Shown here: positions 51,379 to 61,460 of the stretch, piece after piece | Position numbering within the stretch: the stretch's first letter is position 1 | Layout of the letters: the number at the start of each line of letters is the position of its first letter | NCBI RefSeq assembly: GCF_000718255.1 | Contig: NZ_JOFJ01000001.1 | Coordinates: 451,390-515,389 of the forward strand | Origin: Spirillospora albida | GTDB taxonomy: Bacteria; Actinomycetota; Actinomycetes; Streptosporangiales; Streptosporangiaceae | Direction of reading: 5' to 3' | DNA: 64,000 nucleotides | Made by a program: the position numbers and the translations under genes | Notes under the pieces: model-generated | The model's database searches: none | What the model was told of the DNA's origin: nothing | Seen by the model: only the letters and a program-made list of their open reading frames with translations

Positions 51379-51413
51379 GTGATCACCTCCTCGCGTCGCC
51401 GCCGGGCCCCGGC

Positions 51414-51440
51414 CTGGCACTCAGTGCTCCTGAGTGCCAA
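51414..51440 (-). promoter_or_regulatory. CIRCE operator of hrcA-dnaJ
   Basis: TGGCACTC (51415-51422), nine-base spacer, GAGTGCCA (51432-51439). This is an exact 8-bp inverted repeat with the canonical N9 spacing; consensus TTAGCACTC-N9-GAGTGCTAA. HrcA binding here would block the minus-strand transcript. Confidence 0.92.
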
Positions 51441-51537
51441 GTGTACGACCCGGCGGCCGTGTTCTGGAGCGGGGCGCCACGCCGACGTGTCCGGGACCGT
51501 GCCCTCGCGGGCGGTCCGGCCGTTAATGTGCGGACCC

Positions 51538-52359
51538 GTGCGCAGTAGGGACTACGGAAACGACGTGCTGGCCGGAGACTGGAGGAGGCCCCGCAAGGGC
51601 CGGATCCCGGAGGTGCCGGCCGAGCCCGGGCTCGTCGCGGAGGATCCGGACAGCGGCTTTTGCGGCGCGGTCGTCGGCTGCGACAGGTTCGGCGTGACGC
51701 TGGAGGACCGGTTCGGCAAGCGCCGCGTGTTCCCGCTGGCCAAGGCGGGGTTCCTCATCGACGGCACACCGGTCACACTCGTCCGTCCCGCGGCGGCCCC
51801 GCGGGAGCCGGCCCGGTCGGCGTCCGGCTCGATCGCCGTGCGGGGGCTGCGCGCGCAGGTCGCGAAGGAGAGCCGCATCTACGTCGAGGGCGTCCACGAC
51901 GCGGAGCTCGTCGAGAAGATCTGGGGGCACGACCTGCGGGTCGAGGGCGTCGTCGTCGAGTACCTGGAGGGCGTCGACGACCTGCCCGCCATCGTGGAGG
52001 AGTTCGCCCCGGACGAGGGGCGCCGGCTGGGCGTCCTCGTGGACCATCTCGTGGAGGGGTCCAAGGAGAGCCGGATCGCCGCCCGGGTGTCGTCCCCGCA
52101 CGTCCTCGTCACGGGACATCCGTTCATCGACGTGTGGGAGGCCGTGAAACCCTCCACTGTGGGGATTTCCACCTGGCCGAGCGTCCCGCGCGGCGTACCC
52201 TGGAAAGAGGGGGTTCTCGCCGAACTGGGCTGGGGGAACGACGTGGGCGCGGCATGGAGGCGGATCCTCGGATCGGTGCGTTCCTTCACCGATCTGGAAC
52301 CGGATCTGCTCGGGCGCGTCGAAGAACTGATCGATTTCGTGACGGCCCCCGCCACCTGA
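51538..52359 (+). CDS. DUF3097 family protein
   Basis: The product has 273 residues from GTG 51538; an in-frame ATG 12 bases earlier is possible and the message may be nearly leaderless. It starts VRSRDYGNDVLAGDWRRPRK, the recognisable beginning of DUF3097. It then has an SH3-like strand region (CDRFGVTLEDRFGKRRVFPL) and a TOPRIM-like core: RIYVEGVHDAELVEKIWGHD and RLGVLVDHLVEGSKESRIAA. The E-G-x-x-D and D-H-L-V-E pattern suggests a nucleic-acid or metal-binding TOPRIM fold. Function unknown; widespread in actinobacteria next to hrcA or hemW. Confidence 0.88.
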   Translation: MRSRDYGNDVLAGDWRRPRKGRIPEVPAEPGLVAEDPDSGFCGAVVGCDRFGVTLEDRFGKRRVFPLAKAGFLIDGTPVTLVRPAAAPREPARSASGSIAVRGLRAQVAKESRIYVEGVHDAELVEKIWGHDLRVEGVVVEYLEGVDDLPAIVEEFAPDEGRRLGVLVDHLVEGSKESRIAARVSSPHVLVTGHPFIDVWEAVKPSTVGISTWPSVPRGVPWKEGVLAELGWGNDVGAAWRRILGSVRSFTDLEPDLLGRVEELIDFVTAPAT

Positions 52360-52390
52360 CCCGGTTCGCCGGTACGAGAAGGAGCACGCG

Positions 52391-52948
52391 ATGACCTACG
52401 GGCAGCCCGAGCAGCCGGGCTACGGACAGCAACCCGGCCAGCAGCCCGGCTACGGACAGCAGCCCGGCTACGGCCAGGCGCCGGGCTACGGGCAGGCCCC
52501 CGGGTACGGGCAGCCGGACTACGGGCAGCAGGGCTACGGCCAGCAGGACTACGGGAAGGCCGGATACGGCCAGCAGCCGGGCTACGGCGGCCAGATGCAG
52601 CCGTACGGCGTCCCCGGGCAGGTGACGTCGGACGAGCGGACCTGGGGCATGGCCGCCCATCTCGGCCAGCTCCTGCTCGGCTTCCTCGCCCCGCTGCTGG
52701 TCTACCTGATGAAGAAGGACGAGTCGCCGTTCCTGCGGCACCACGGCGCCCAGGGCCTCAACCTCGCCATCACCCAGTTCGTCTACATGATCATCAGCTT
52801 CGTGCTGATGTTCGTGCTGATCGGGTTCGTCACCTTCTTCGCGATGATCGTCGCGCAGCTGGTGTTCCTGATCATGGCGGGCGTCGCGGCCAACCGCGGC
52901 GAGTGGTACCGCTACCCGTCCTTCATGGCGTGGCCGATGGTGAGCTGA
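52391..52948 (+). CDS. DUF4870 membrane protein with PGYGQ repeats
   Basis: The product has 185 residues. The first 75 residues are a tandem low-complexity repeat of units like PGYGQQ and PGYGQA. The DUF4870 core follows: SDERTWGMAAHLGQLLLGFL, then KDESPFLRHHGAQGLNLAIT and two or three hydrophobic helices, ending GVAANRGEWYRYPSF. Topology is about four helices. Function unknown; the Tyr/Gly/Gln tail may be cytoplasmic and disordered. A second DUF4870 gene lies 3 kb further right. Confidence 0.9.
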   Translation: MTYGQPEQPGYGQQPGQQPGYGQQPGYGQAPGYGQAPGYGQPDYGQQGYGQQDYGKAGYGQQPGYGGQMQPYGVPGQVTSDERTWGMAAHLGQLLLGFLAPLLVYLMKKDESPFLRHHGAQGLNLAITQFVYMIISFVLMFVLIGFVTFFAMIVAQLVFLIMAGVAANRGEWYRYPSFMAWPMVS

Positions 52949-52960
52949 GCCGGCTCGGGG

Positions 52961-54169
52961 TCAGGCGAGCTCGCGGACGACGGCGTCCGCGAGCAGCCTG
53001 CCCCGCAAGGTCAGGACGGCGCGTCCCCGCTCGTACGGGCCGGGCTCCAGCAGCCCGTCACCGATCGCCCGCCGGACGGACGCGTCGTCCAGCGGCTCGA
53101 CCGGGCAGCCCTCGGCGAGCCGCAGCTCCAGCATGATGCGCTCGACCCGGCGGTCCTCCGCGTCCAGGACCTCCCGGGCGTGCGCGGGGGTGACGCCCTC
53201 GGCGAGGCGGGCGGCGTGGGCGGCGGGATGCTTGACGTTCCACCAGCGCGTCCCGCCGACGTGGCTGTGCGCGCCGGGCCCGACGCCCCACCAGTCCGCG
53301 CCCGTCCAGTACAGGACGTTGTGGCGGCAGGCGGCGTCCGGCCCGGTGGCCCAGTTGGAGATCTCGTACCAGCTCAGGCCGTGCGCGCCGAGCAGCTCGT
53401 CGGCCATCAGGTAGCGGTCGGCCATCGCGTCGTCGTCGGGCGCGGTCAGCTCGCCCCGCCGCACGCGGGCGGCCAGCCGGGTGCCCTCCTCGACGATCAG
53501 CGCGTACGCCGACACGTGGTCGGGCTCGCACGCGAGGGCCGCCTCCAGGGACGCCCTCCAGTCGTCGTCCGTCTCGCCCGGCGTCCCGTAGATGAGGTCC
53601 AGATTGATGTGCTCGAAGCCGGCCTTGCGCGTCCAGTCCACGACCTGGGGGACGCGTCCGGGCGTGTGGGTGCGGTCCAGGACGGCGAGGACGTGCTCGC
53701 GCGCACTCTGCATCCCGTACGAGACACGGGTGAAACCGGCCTCGCGGAGCTTCGCCAGATACGCGTCGTCCACGGACTCGGGGTTGGCCTCCGTGGTGAC
53801 CTCGGCACCGGGGGCGAGGCCGAACTCGGCGTCGATCGCGGCGAGCACGCGGCCCAGATCGTCCGGCGCCAGCAGCGTCGGCGTGCCGCCGCCCACGAAG
53901 ACCGTCCGGGCCGGCAGATCGGCGTCGCCGAGGACGCGCCGCGCCATCCGGACCTCCGCGATCGCGGTGTCGGCGTAGGACTCGCGGCTCGCGCCCGGCC
54001 CCAGCTCGGCGGCCGTGTAGGTGTTGAAGTCGCAGTACCCGCACCGCGTCACGCAGAACGGTACGTGCACGTAGAACGCGAACGGACGCTCCCCCAGCCC
54101 CTCCAGGGCACTGCCGGGCAGCGCGCCGTCGGCCGGTACGGGATCACCATCGGGCAGGGTCGCGGGCAC
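52961..54169 (-). CDS. hemW: HemW, radical SAM haem chaperone / coproporphyrinogen oxidase-like
   Basis: The product has 402 residues. The radical SAM cluster motif is FYVHVPFCVTRCGYCDFNTY (C-x3-C-x2-C, then an F-N-T-Y typical of HemW rather than HemN). The SAM core has VFVGGGTPTLLAPDDL and YGMQSAREHVLAVLDRTHTP; the HemN C-terminal domain ends in LRGRLLADAVVREL. HemW proteins deliver haem to respiratory enzymes rather than making protoporphyrin. It is convergent with the DUF4870 gene and is followed at its 5' side by a YezG-like gene only 3 bases away. Confidence 0.93.
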   Translation of the reverse strand: MPATLPDGDPVPADGALPGSALEGLGERPFAFYVHVPFCVTRCGYCDFNTYTAAELGPGASRESYADTAIAEVRMARRVLGDADLPARTVFVGGGTPTLLAPDDLGRVLAAIDAEFGLAPGAEVTTEANPESVDDAYLAKLREAGFTRVSYGMQSAREHVLAVLDRTHTPGRVPQVVDWTRKAGFEHINLDLIYGTPGETDDDWRASLEAALACEPDHVSAYALIVEEGTRLAARVRRGELTAPDDDAMADRYLMADELLGAHGLSWYEISNWATGPDAACRHNVLYWTGADWWGVGPGAHSHVGGTRWWNVKHPAAHAARLAEGVTPAHAREVLDAEDRRVERIMLELRLAEGCPVEPLDDASVRRAIGDGLLEPGPYERGRAVLTLRGRLLADAVVRELA

Positions 54170-54172
54170 CCC

Positions 54173-54646
54173 TCAAGTCTGCCCGCCGCCCGGGGCTGCT
54201 CCGTCCATCTCGGCCGCCAGCCTGGCGCGCAGCCAGGCGGGGATGTTCTCGTCCGTCCGGGGGAAACGGTCGAGGTCCAGCGCGAACGCGGACCCGCTCA
54301 GCGGCGGCGTGAACTCGGGCTCGCCGTCGTAGTCGAACGCGGCGCTGAACCGGCCGGAACGCTCGACCTCCAGCCGGGCGGTGAACCAGGCGCCCTTCCC
54401 CCGGCGGTACATGACCCGGCGCAGCTCGTCCATCTTGCCGATCGCCTGCCCCGGCGGCAGCGCCGAGCGGCGCTCCCCGTCGGCGTCCTCCACCTCGAAG
54501 GAGGCGCTGTCGATCCCGACCGTCGCGCGGAACTCGAAGTCGAGCCGCTCCCAGCCGTCCGGAGCCGCCGAGCGCAGCGCCCGGACGGCGCCGTTCACCG
54601 TCTCCCGCTCCTCCGGCGAACGCAGGATCTGCTCCGAGTGGGTCAC
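54173..54646 (-). CDS. YezG/DUF600-like immunity-type protein
   Basis: The product has 157 residues. The C-terminal half matches the YezG pattern: FSAAFDYDGEPEFTPPLSGS, then ALDLDRFPRTDENIPAWLRA (Y-D-x-x-P-x-F ... D-L-x-x-F-P-R-x-x-E-x-x-P-x-W-L). The N-terminus has PDGWERLDFEFRATVGIDSA. Such proteins are immunity factors for polymorphic toxins of WXG/LXG systems in Firmicutes and for TNT-type NAD glycohydrolases in actinobacteria. No toxin gene is adjacent, so this may be an orphan. It is transcribed toward hemW, 3 bases from its start. Confidence 0.7.
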   Translation of the reverse strand: MTHSEQILRSPEERETVNGAVRALRSAAPDGWERLDFEFRATVGIDSASFEVEDADGERRSALPPGQAIGKMDELRRVMYRRGKGAWFTARLEVERSGRFSAAFDYDGEPEFTPPLSGSAFALDLDRFPRTDENIPAWLRARLAAEMDGAAPGGGQT

Positions 54647-54872
54647 GCTCGAACCTCCGCGACGGCCTGCAACGCCCGCCGGGGCGGCGCCGCGCCGTCC
54701 CGGTCACTCTCCCCGACCGTACCCGCATATCCGCCGGGGTCGAGCAGCGATCGCCGTGTCGCGGCGAAACCCTGTCACCAGACGCCCACCATGGGATGAA
54801 TCGGTCGGGTGGACGCGCGGAGACGGCCGGAACAGAGGATCTGCGGCCCTTTGGCCGGATAGGGTCGTCGGA

Positions 54873-55835
54873 ATGCGGAACGAGGGGGCGGCGGACCGGG
54901 GGCGCACGCCGGCGCGGGTACTGCTGCGCGGCGAACCTGCCGGCTGGCACTGCGTGATCGTGGACGACGGCGGCACCGAACGGCGCACGGAACTCGGGGG
55001 AACCGGCACCCGCTGGCAGACCGGCGGCGGCGCCGGCTCCTCTGCCGACCCCGAACCCGCCTGGTGGCGCCGCCGCCTCACCACGACCGCCGAAGGCCTC
55101 CGCGAACTCGTCGGCGAGCGCCTCACCGACGCCACCTTCCGCGAACTCGGCGCCGAGGCGTCCATCACCTGGTTCGCCATCGACGACCCCGTCTCGTGGG
55201 AGGGCCTCGTCACCCTCCGCGAGCCCGACCCGGCCCGGTTCCCCGGCCGCATCCCCCCGTACGTGGTCACCCTGGAGCCGGGCCGCGGCGCCCGCCTCCC
55301 GGACGCCGACCTCTTCTTCTCCACCCTCGCGTCCGACGCCTGGGACGCCCTCACCGCCGTCGCCGACCGATGCCGCACCGCACCGCCCGCGGCGTCCCTC
55401 CTCTGCGGCTGGGCCGACCACCGCAGCATCCGCGTGGGCCGCGGCCGGCTCGCGCTCTCCACCGGCCGAGGCGCGGACGGCGTCGAACGCCTCGCCGAGA
55501 TCTGCGGCACCCGCGCCCCCGGCTGGAGCGGCAACCCCGAGCTCCGCTTCCGCCTCGACGGCATCGACCTGCTGGACCAGCCCGCTCCCGGCGTGGTCGC
55601 CCTCCTCCGCGGCCTGGGCCACGACGTGGTCCGGCGCGGCCGGACCACCCACCTGCCCGCGCTCGGCCTGACGCTGCACGAACCGGACCCCCGGCTCGCC
55701 CTCCGGACGGCCCCGCACCCTCCCTCGGCCCACGGCCTCTTCACCGCGGCCTGTCTGCACCTCCCGCAGACCGAGCCCCGCCGCGCCACGGTCGCCCGCC
55801 CGCCGCTTCGCCGCCCCGCTCCCACCGACCACTGA
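54873..55835 (+). CDS. Conserved hypothetical protein
   Basis: The product has 320 residues from ATG 54873. No signal peptide or membrane segment. Recognisable stretches: AWWRRRLTTTAEGLRELVGE, ASITWFAIDDPVSWEGLVTL, LFFSTLASDAWDALTAVADR, and PGVVALLRGLGHDVVRRGRT followed by HLPALGLTLHEPDPRLALRT. The last part (a helix, then a strand pair ending in a conserved D-P) may be a small DNA- or ligand-binding module, but I do not recognise the family. It is divergent from the YezG-like gene, with 226 bases between them. Confidence 0.65.
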   Translation: MRNEGAADRGRTPARVLLRGEPAGWHCVIVDDGGTERRTELGGTGTRWQTGGGAGSSADPEPAWWRRRLTTTAEGLRELVGERLTDATFRELGAEASITWFAIDDPVSWEGLVTLREPDPARFPGRIPPYVVTLEPGRGARLPDADLFFSTLASDAWDALTAVADRCRTAPPAASLLCGWADHRSIRVGRGRLALSTGRGADGVERLAEICGTRAPGWSGNPELRFRLDGIDLLDQPAPGVVALLRGLGHDVVRRGRTTHLPALGLTLHEPDPRLALRTAPHPPSAHGLFTAACLHLPQTEPRRATVARPPLRRPAPTDH

Positions 55836-56017
55836 TCACGCGGCCCTCGCGCCCGCGTCCGGGTGAGCGCCGGTGAGCGGGCGCCGCTCTCGGCTGACCT
55901 CCGGTTTCCGGAAACCGGGCGAACTTTCGGGGCGTCCTAGGAGTCGTACACTTCGCGTACTCGCGTGCACGCCGCGCAGTGAACGTCGCGCAATGAAACT
56001 CGGAGAGGACACCCGCC

Positions 56018-56557
56018 ATGGCCTACGGGCCTCCTCCATCATCCGGTCAGAACCCGCAGCAGGGCTGGCAGCAGCCCCAGCAGCAGGCACCCTGGCAGCA
56101 GCAGGGACAGCAGTCGCCGTGGCAGCAGCCGTCCGGCCCCGCCTGGCAGCAGCCCCCGCAGCCGCAGGGCGGCGGATGGCAGCAGCCTCCCGCCGGGGGC
56201 ACGGCCCAGATACCGGGACATTTCGGCCCGGTCAGCGATGACGACAAGACGTGGGCGCTCATGGCCTATGTGGGCCAGTTCCTCGTCGGCGCCATCGCGC
56301 CCACCATCGTCTACTTCGGCAAGCCCGCGTCGGCGTTCGCCCGCCGGCACGCCGTCCAGGGCCTCAACATGGGGCTCGCCGCGATCGCCGTGTGGTTCGT
56401 CGGCGGGCTCCTGTCGCTGGCCCTCGAGGTGTTCATCTGGGTGCCGCTGCTGTTCACCGCGGCCGTGATGGTCTTCCTCGTGTACGCGGCGCGCGCCGCG
56501 AACCGGGGCGAGTTCCGCCGCGTCCCGCCCGCCGTCGCCTGGCCGCTGCTGAAGTGA
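56018..56557 (+). CDS. DUF4870 membrane protein with Gln/Pro/Trp-rich N-terminus
   Basis: The product has 179 residues, with GGAGAGG upstream of the ATG. Residues 1-65 are Gln/Pro-rich with regularly spaced Trp (QGWQQPQQQAPWQQQGQQSP). The DUF4870 core follows: SDDDKTWALMAYVGQFLVGA, KPASAFARRHAVQGLNMGLA, two further helices and ARAANRGEFRRVPPAVAWP. It is a paralogue of the gene at 52391-52948 with the same domain order but a different low-complexity tail. Function unknown. Confidence 0.9.
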   Translation: MAYGPPPSSGQNPQQGWQQPQQQAPWQQQGQQSPWQQPSGPAWQQPPQPQGGGWQQPPAGGTAQIPGHFGPVSDDDKTWALMAYVGQFLVGAIAPTIVYFGKPASAFARRHAVQGLNMGLAAIAVWFVGGLLSLALEVFIWVPLLFTAAVMVFLVYAARAANRGEFRRVPPAVAWPLLK

Positions 56558-56561
56558 ACCC

Positions 56562-57422
56562 TCAGGGGGCCTCGCGCGGCCGCGGCATCTCCGCGACCGG
56601 CGCGGTCTCCGCCGGGCGGGGCCACTCCCCCGGGCCGGGCAGGATCGTCATCGTGCCCGGTTCCCCGGCCGGCTGGTCCAGCCGCACGACCCGCCCCGGA
56701 TAGGCGCGCCGCGCGATCTCCACGTCGCGCTCGTCCCATTCGCCGTAGAAGACGGGGCAGCCGTCCCACAGCTCGACCTTCTCCGCGCCGGTCGGCCAGC
56801 GGTGCCCGAACGCGTCCAGGAGGATCGGGTCCTCGCAGTGCGGAAGGTCGGGGCCGGCGAAGGTGCGCTCGGCGACGACGACGTCCTCGAGCGCGGTCTC
56901 GGACGGCGCGGAATCGGCCGGCCGGGCGTTCTGCTCTGACATGCTGCCTCTTCTCGTCGGGACGATCCGGGCGGGCAGGGGATCGAAGATCTGCTTCGGC
57001 GCCAGCTCGATCGCGAACGGCTGGGAGAGCACGCGCGAGCCCTCCCACGGGATCGTCAGAGCCGCGTACCGCCCGGACGCGTCGAGCTCATGGACGATCA
57101 GTTCCGGCTCCGGCGCCACCACGTCGACGAGCCAGTACGACGGCACGCCGTACCGCTCGTACAGCGCCTTCTTGACCTCGAGGTCGGCCCGGCGCGACGC
57201 CTGCGACACGATCTCGACGGCCAGCAGCGGCGCGCCCCGGATGTACCACAGGTCGCTTTCCGCCTGCTCCTCGCGGAAGACCATCATGTCGGGCCGCAGC
57301 CAGGTGTCGTCCGAGAGCCGCGTCCCGAACGCCGTCAGGTACTCCTGGCCGGGGCCGTGCGCGAGCCCGACCGGAACCACGAGGTCCGACACGAGCATCT
57401 GGTGCAGCAGCGTATGACTCAC
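56562..57422 (-). CDS. Uma2-type nuclease-fold protein, N-terminally short with a C-terminal extension
   Basis: The product has 286 residues. The Uma2 (PD-D/ExK-like) core is visible: WLRPDMMVFREEQAESDLWY, then LLAVEIVSQASRRADLEVKK and LYERYGVPSYWLVD, with Asp, Glu and Lys in the usual places. The normal first 50 or so residues (the L-x-D-G-x-L and H-x-x-x region) are missing: translation starts at SHTLLHQMLVSDL. After the core a second section of about 125 residues begins MSEQNARPADSAPSETALED and holds PTGAEKVELWDGCPVFYGEW and VEIARRAYPGRVVRLDQPAG. The second part might be translated separately from its own ATG (56942). Role unknown; Uma2 genes are expanded in actinobacteria. Confidence 0.75.
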   Translation of the reverse strand: MSHTLLHQMLVSDLVVPVGLAHGPGQEYLTAFGTRLSDDTWLRPDMMVFREEQAESDLWYIRGAPLLAVEIVSQASRRADLEVKKALYERYGVPSYWLVDVVAPEPELIVHELDASGRYAALTIPWEGSRVLSQPFAIELAPKQIFDPLPARIVPTRRGSMSEQNARPADSAPSETALEDVVVAERTFAGPDLPHCEDPILLDAFGHRWPTGAEKVELWDGCPVFYGEWDERDVEIARRAYPGRVVRLDQPAGEPGTMTILPGPGEWPRPAETAPVAEMPRPREAP

Positions 57423-57472
57423 AACGGACAGTCTCCACCGATGCGCGCTGCGTCACCACCGGTTCGGCGGGA

Positions 57473-59317
<1,845 letters not shown>

Positions 59318-59557
59318 CGGGGTCCGTTTCGCAAACTCACAGGTGGACAGGGATCTTCGCCTTCCATGGTCCCATGCCGGACGAGATGCTCTGTGCACGG
59401 ACCGGTTTGGGCGATGGCCCCGGCGTTGGTAGGCTGTGCGACTGCGTGTGGCGTAGCGGCGTGCCCAGCGGGCACCGTCCCGCCCCCGTTCGGACGTTCA
59501 TTCAGGAGCCTGCGCCCACCGCAGGCGAGGATCGCAACCAAGCTGAGGCTCTACGAC

Positions 59558-59827
59558 GTGGCTAACATCAAGTCCCAGATCAAGCGCAACAAGCAGAACG
59601 AGAAGGCCCGGCTGCGCAACAAGGCCGTCAAGTCGGAGCTGAAGACGGCGATCCGCAAGTTCCGCGAGGCCGCCGACGCCGGCAACGTCGACGAGGCCGT
59701 CACCGCGCAGCAGCACGCCGCCCGCAAGCTGGACAAGGCCGTCAGCAAGGGCGTCATCCACAAGAACCAGGCCGCGAACCGCAAGTCGGCGATCGCCAAG
59801 CAGGCCGCCGCCCTGCAGGCCAAGTAG
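59558..59827 (+). CDS. rpsT: 30S ribosomal protein S20
   Basis: The product has 89 residues from GTG 59558: MANIKSQIKRNKQNEKARLR, typical of S20, and helical throughout. Lys-rich C-terminus (HKNQAANRKSAIAKQAAALQ). Followed by a perfect 24-base palindromic terminator. Confidence 0.97.
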   Translation: MANIKSQIKRNKQNEKARLRNKAVKSELKTAIRKFREAADAGNVDEAVTAQQHAARKLDKAVSKGVIHKNQAANRKSAIAKQAAALQAK

Positions 59828-59840
59828 GACGCGGACGCCC

Positions 59841-59864
59841 GGGGCCGGCCCGCGGGCCGGCCCC
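59841..59864. terminator. Terminator after rpsT
   Basis: A perfect 24-base palindrome, GGGGCCGGCCCG joined to CGGGCCGGCCCC. It separates rpsT from kptA. Confidence 0.8.
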
Positions 59865-59876
59865 GACGCATATCCC

Positions 59877-60410
59877 ATGGACCAGCGCAGAGTCGTCAAA
59901 ATCTCCAAGTACCTGTCCCGGCACCTCCGGCACGATCCGGGCCGCATCGGCCTGACGCTCGACGAGGCGGGCTGGGTCTTAGTCGACGTCCTCCTCGCGG
60001 CCATGGCGCGCAACGGCTTCGCGGTGACCCGCGCCGAACTCGAGCACGTCGTCGCCGTCAACGACAAGAAGCGCTTCGCCCTGGACGGCGACCGCATCCG
60101 GGCCGTCCAGGGGCATTCGATCCCGGTCGTCCTGGACCATCCCGTCGCGGACCCTCCGGAGTTCCTCTACCACGGCACGGTCTCCGCCTCTCTGGAGGCC
60201 ATCCGCCGTGACGGCCTCCACCCCATGAACCGCCACGCCGTGCACCTCTCCCCCGACAGGGAGACCGCCCACCGCGTGGGCTCGCGGCGGGGCAGGCCGG
60301 TCATCCTCACCGTCGCCGCGGCCCGCATGGCCGCCGACGGCCACGAGTTCCAGCTGAGCCCCAACGGCGTCTGGCTGACGGCGACCGTCCCCCCGCAGTA
60401 CCTGGACTGA
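59877..60410 (+). CDS. kptA: RNA 2'-phosphotransferase (Tpt1/KptA)
   Basis: The product has 177 residues. The N-terminal winged helix has KISKYLSRHLRHDPGRIGLT and DEAGWVLVDVLLAAM. The ADP-ribosyltransferase-like core has KKRFALDGDRIRAVQGHS, FLYHGTVSASLEAIRRDGL and HAVHLSPDRETAHRVGSRRG. The Arg-His-Arg-Arg catalytic set of Tpt1 enzymes appears to be present (RHLRHD, HGT, R near the end of the loop). The enzyme moves an RNA 2'-phosphate to NAD+; its natural role in bacteria, which lack the tRNA splicing pathway that makes such ends, is unclear. Confidence 0.92.
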   Translation: MDQRRVVKISKYLSRHLRHDPGRIGLTLDEAGWVLVDVLLAAMARNGFAVTRAELEHVVAVNDKKRFALDGDRIRAVQGHSIPVVLDHPVADPPEFLYHGTVSASLEAIRRDGLHPMNRHAVHLSPDRETAHRVGSRRGRPVILTVAAARMAADGHEFQLSPNGVWLTATVPPQYLD

Positions 60411-60445
60411 CGGCCGCGCGGCCGGGAGCCTCGCGCCGGACGCCG

Positions 60446-61399
60446 TCAGCGGCGGGCGGCGATGATCTCCGAGACCGCCTTCTCCAGCGCGTAGGCGGGG
60501 TCGGCCGCACCACCCTTGACCTGGGCGTCCGCTTCGGCGACCGCCGTCAGCGCGCGCGCGACGCCGTCCCCCGTCCAGCCGCGCAACTGGCGCTGCACCC
60601 GCTCGATCTTCCAGGGCGGCATCCCGAGCTCCTTGGCGAGGGAGGCCCCCCGCGCACCCCGCGGCGCCCCCCCGACCTTCGCGAGCCCCCGGACGCCCTG
60701 TGCGAGCGCGCTGACGATCAGCACGGGGGGCGTCCCTGTCGCCAGCGCCCACCGCAGCTGCTCCAGCGCCTCGGCCAGGCGCCCCTCGATGGCCTTGTCG
60801 GCCACCGTGAACCCGGAGACCTCCGCCCGCCCCTGGTAGTACCGCGCGATGGCGGCGTCGTCGACCTTCCCGCCCGTGTCGGAGACGAGCTGGCTGCACG
60901 CGGCCGCCAGCTCCCGCAAATCGTTCCCGACCGCCTCGAGCAGGCTCCGCGCGCCGTCCGCGGAGATCTTTCCGCCGGCCCGCCTGATCTCCGCCCGGAC
61001 GAAGTCGATCCGCTCCCCCGCCTTCGTGACCTTGGGGCAGGCGATCTTCCGGCCGCCGAGTTTCACGAGCCCGTCCACGAGGGCCTTGCCCTTGGCGCCG
61101 CCATGATGGACGGCGACGAGCACGACATCGTCCGCGGGCGCCTTGGCGTACGCGAGGACCTGGGCCGTCAGATCCTTGCCGAGATCCTGCGCCGACCGCA
61201 GCACCAGCACCTTCGAGCCCCCGAACAGCGAGGGCGAGGTGAGCTCCGCCAGCCGCCCCGGCTCGAGCCCGCCGGGCGCCAGATCGATCACCTCGGTCTC
61301 GGGGTCGCCCGCCCGCACCGACGCGACGACGTCCCCGATCGCGCGCTCCACGAGCAGCTCTTCGTCACCGATGACCAGGATGATGGGCTCAACCGACAC
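60446..61399 (-). CDS. holA: DNA polymerase III delta subunit
   Basis: The product has 317 residues. AAA+-like clamp-loader subunit with degenerate P-loop: ILVIGDEELLVERAIGDVVA at the start, VLVLRSAQDLGKDLTAQVLA and DDVVLVAVHHGGAKGKAL. The C-terminal domain has PPWKIERVQRQLRGWTGDGV and DAQVKGGAADPAYALEKAVS. It opens the beta clamp. Downstream of comEC on the same strand, the standard order comEC-holA. Confidence 0.93.
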   Translation of the reverse strand: MSVEPIILVIGDEELLVERAIGDVVASVRAGDPETEVIDLAPGGLEPGRLAELTSPSLFGGSKVLVLRSAQDLGKDLTAQVLAYAKAPADDVVLVAVHHGGAKGKALVDGLVKLGGRKIACPKVTKAGERIDFVRAEIRRAGGKISADGARSLLEAVGNDLRELAAACSQLVSDTGGKVDDAAIARYYQGRAEVSGFTVADKAIEGRLAEALEQLRWALATGTPPVLIVSALAQGVRGLAKVGGAPRGARGASLAKELGMPPWKIERVQRQLRGWTGDGVARALTAVAEADAQVKGGAADPAYALEKAVSEIIAARR

Positions 61400-61460
61400 C
61401 CCAGCAGCATGCCACGCCCATCGGCCCCCAAGCCACGATCCCGCCCCCGCGGGCGGCGGG

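Noticed and set aside
52400..52600. Short regularly spaced repeats resembling a repeat array
   Set aside because: They encode the PGYGQ repeats of the DUF4870 protein in frame; there are no unique spacers as in CRISPR, and no cas genes anywhere in the window.
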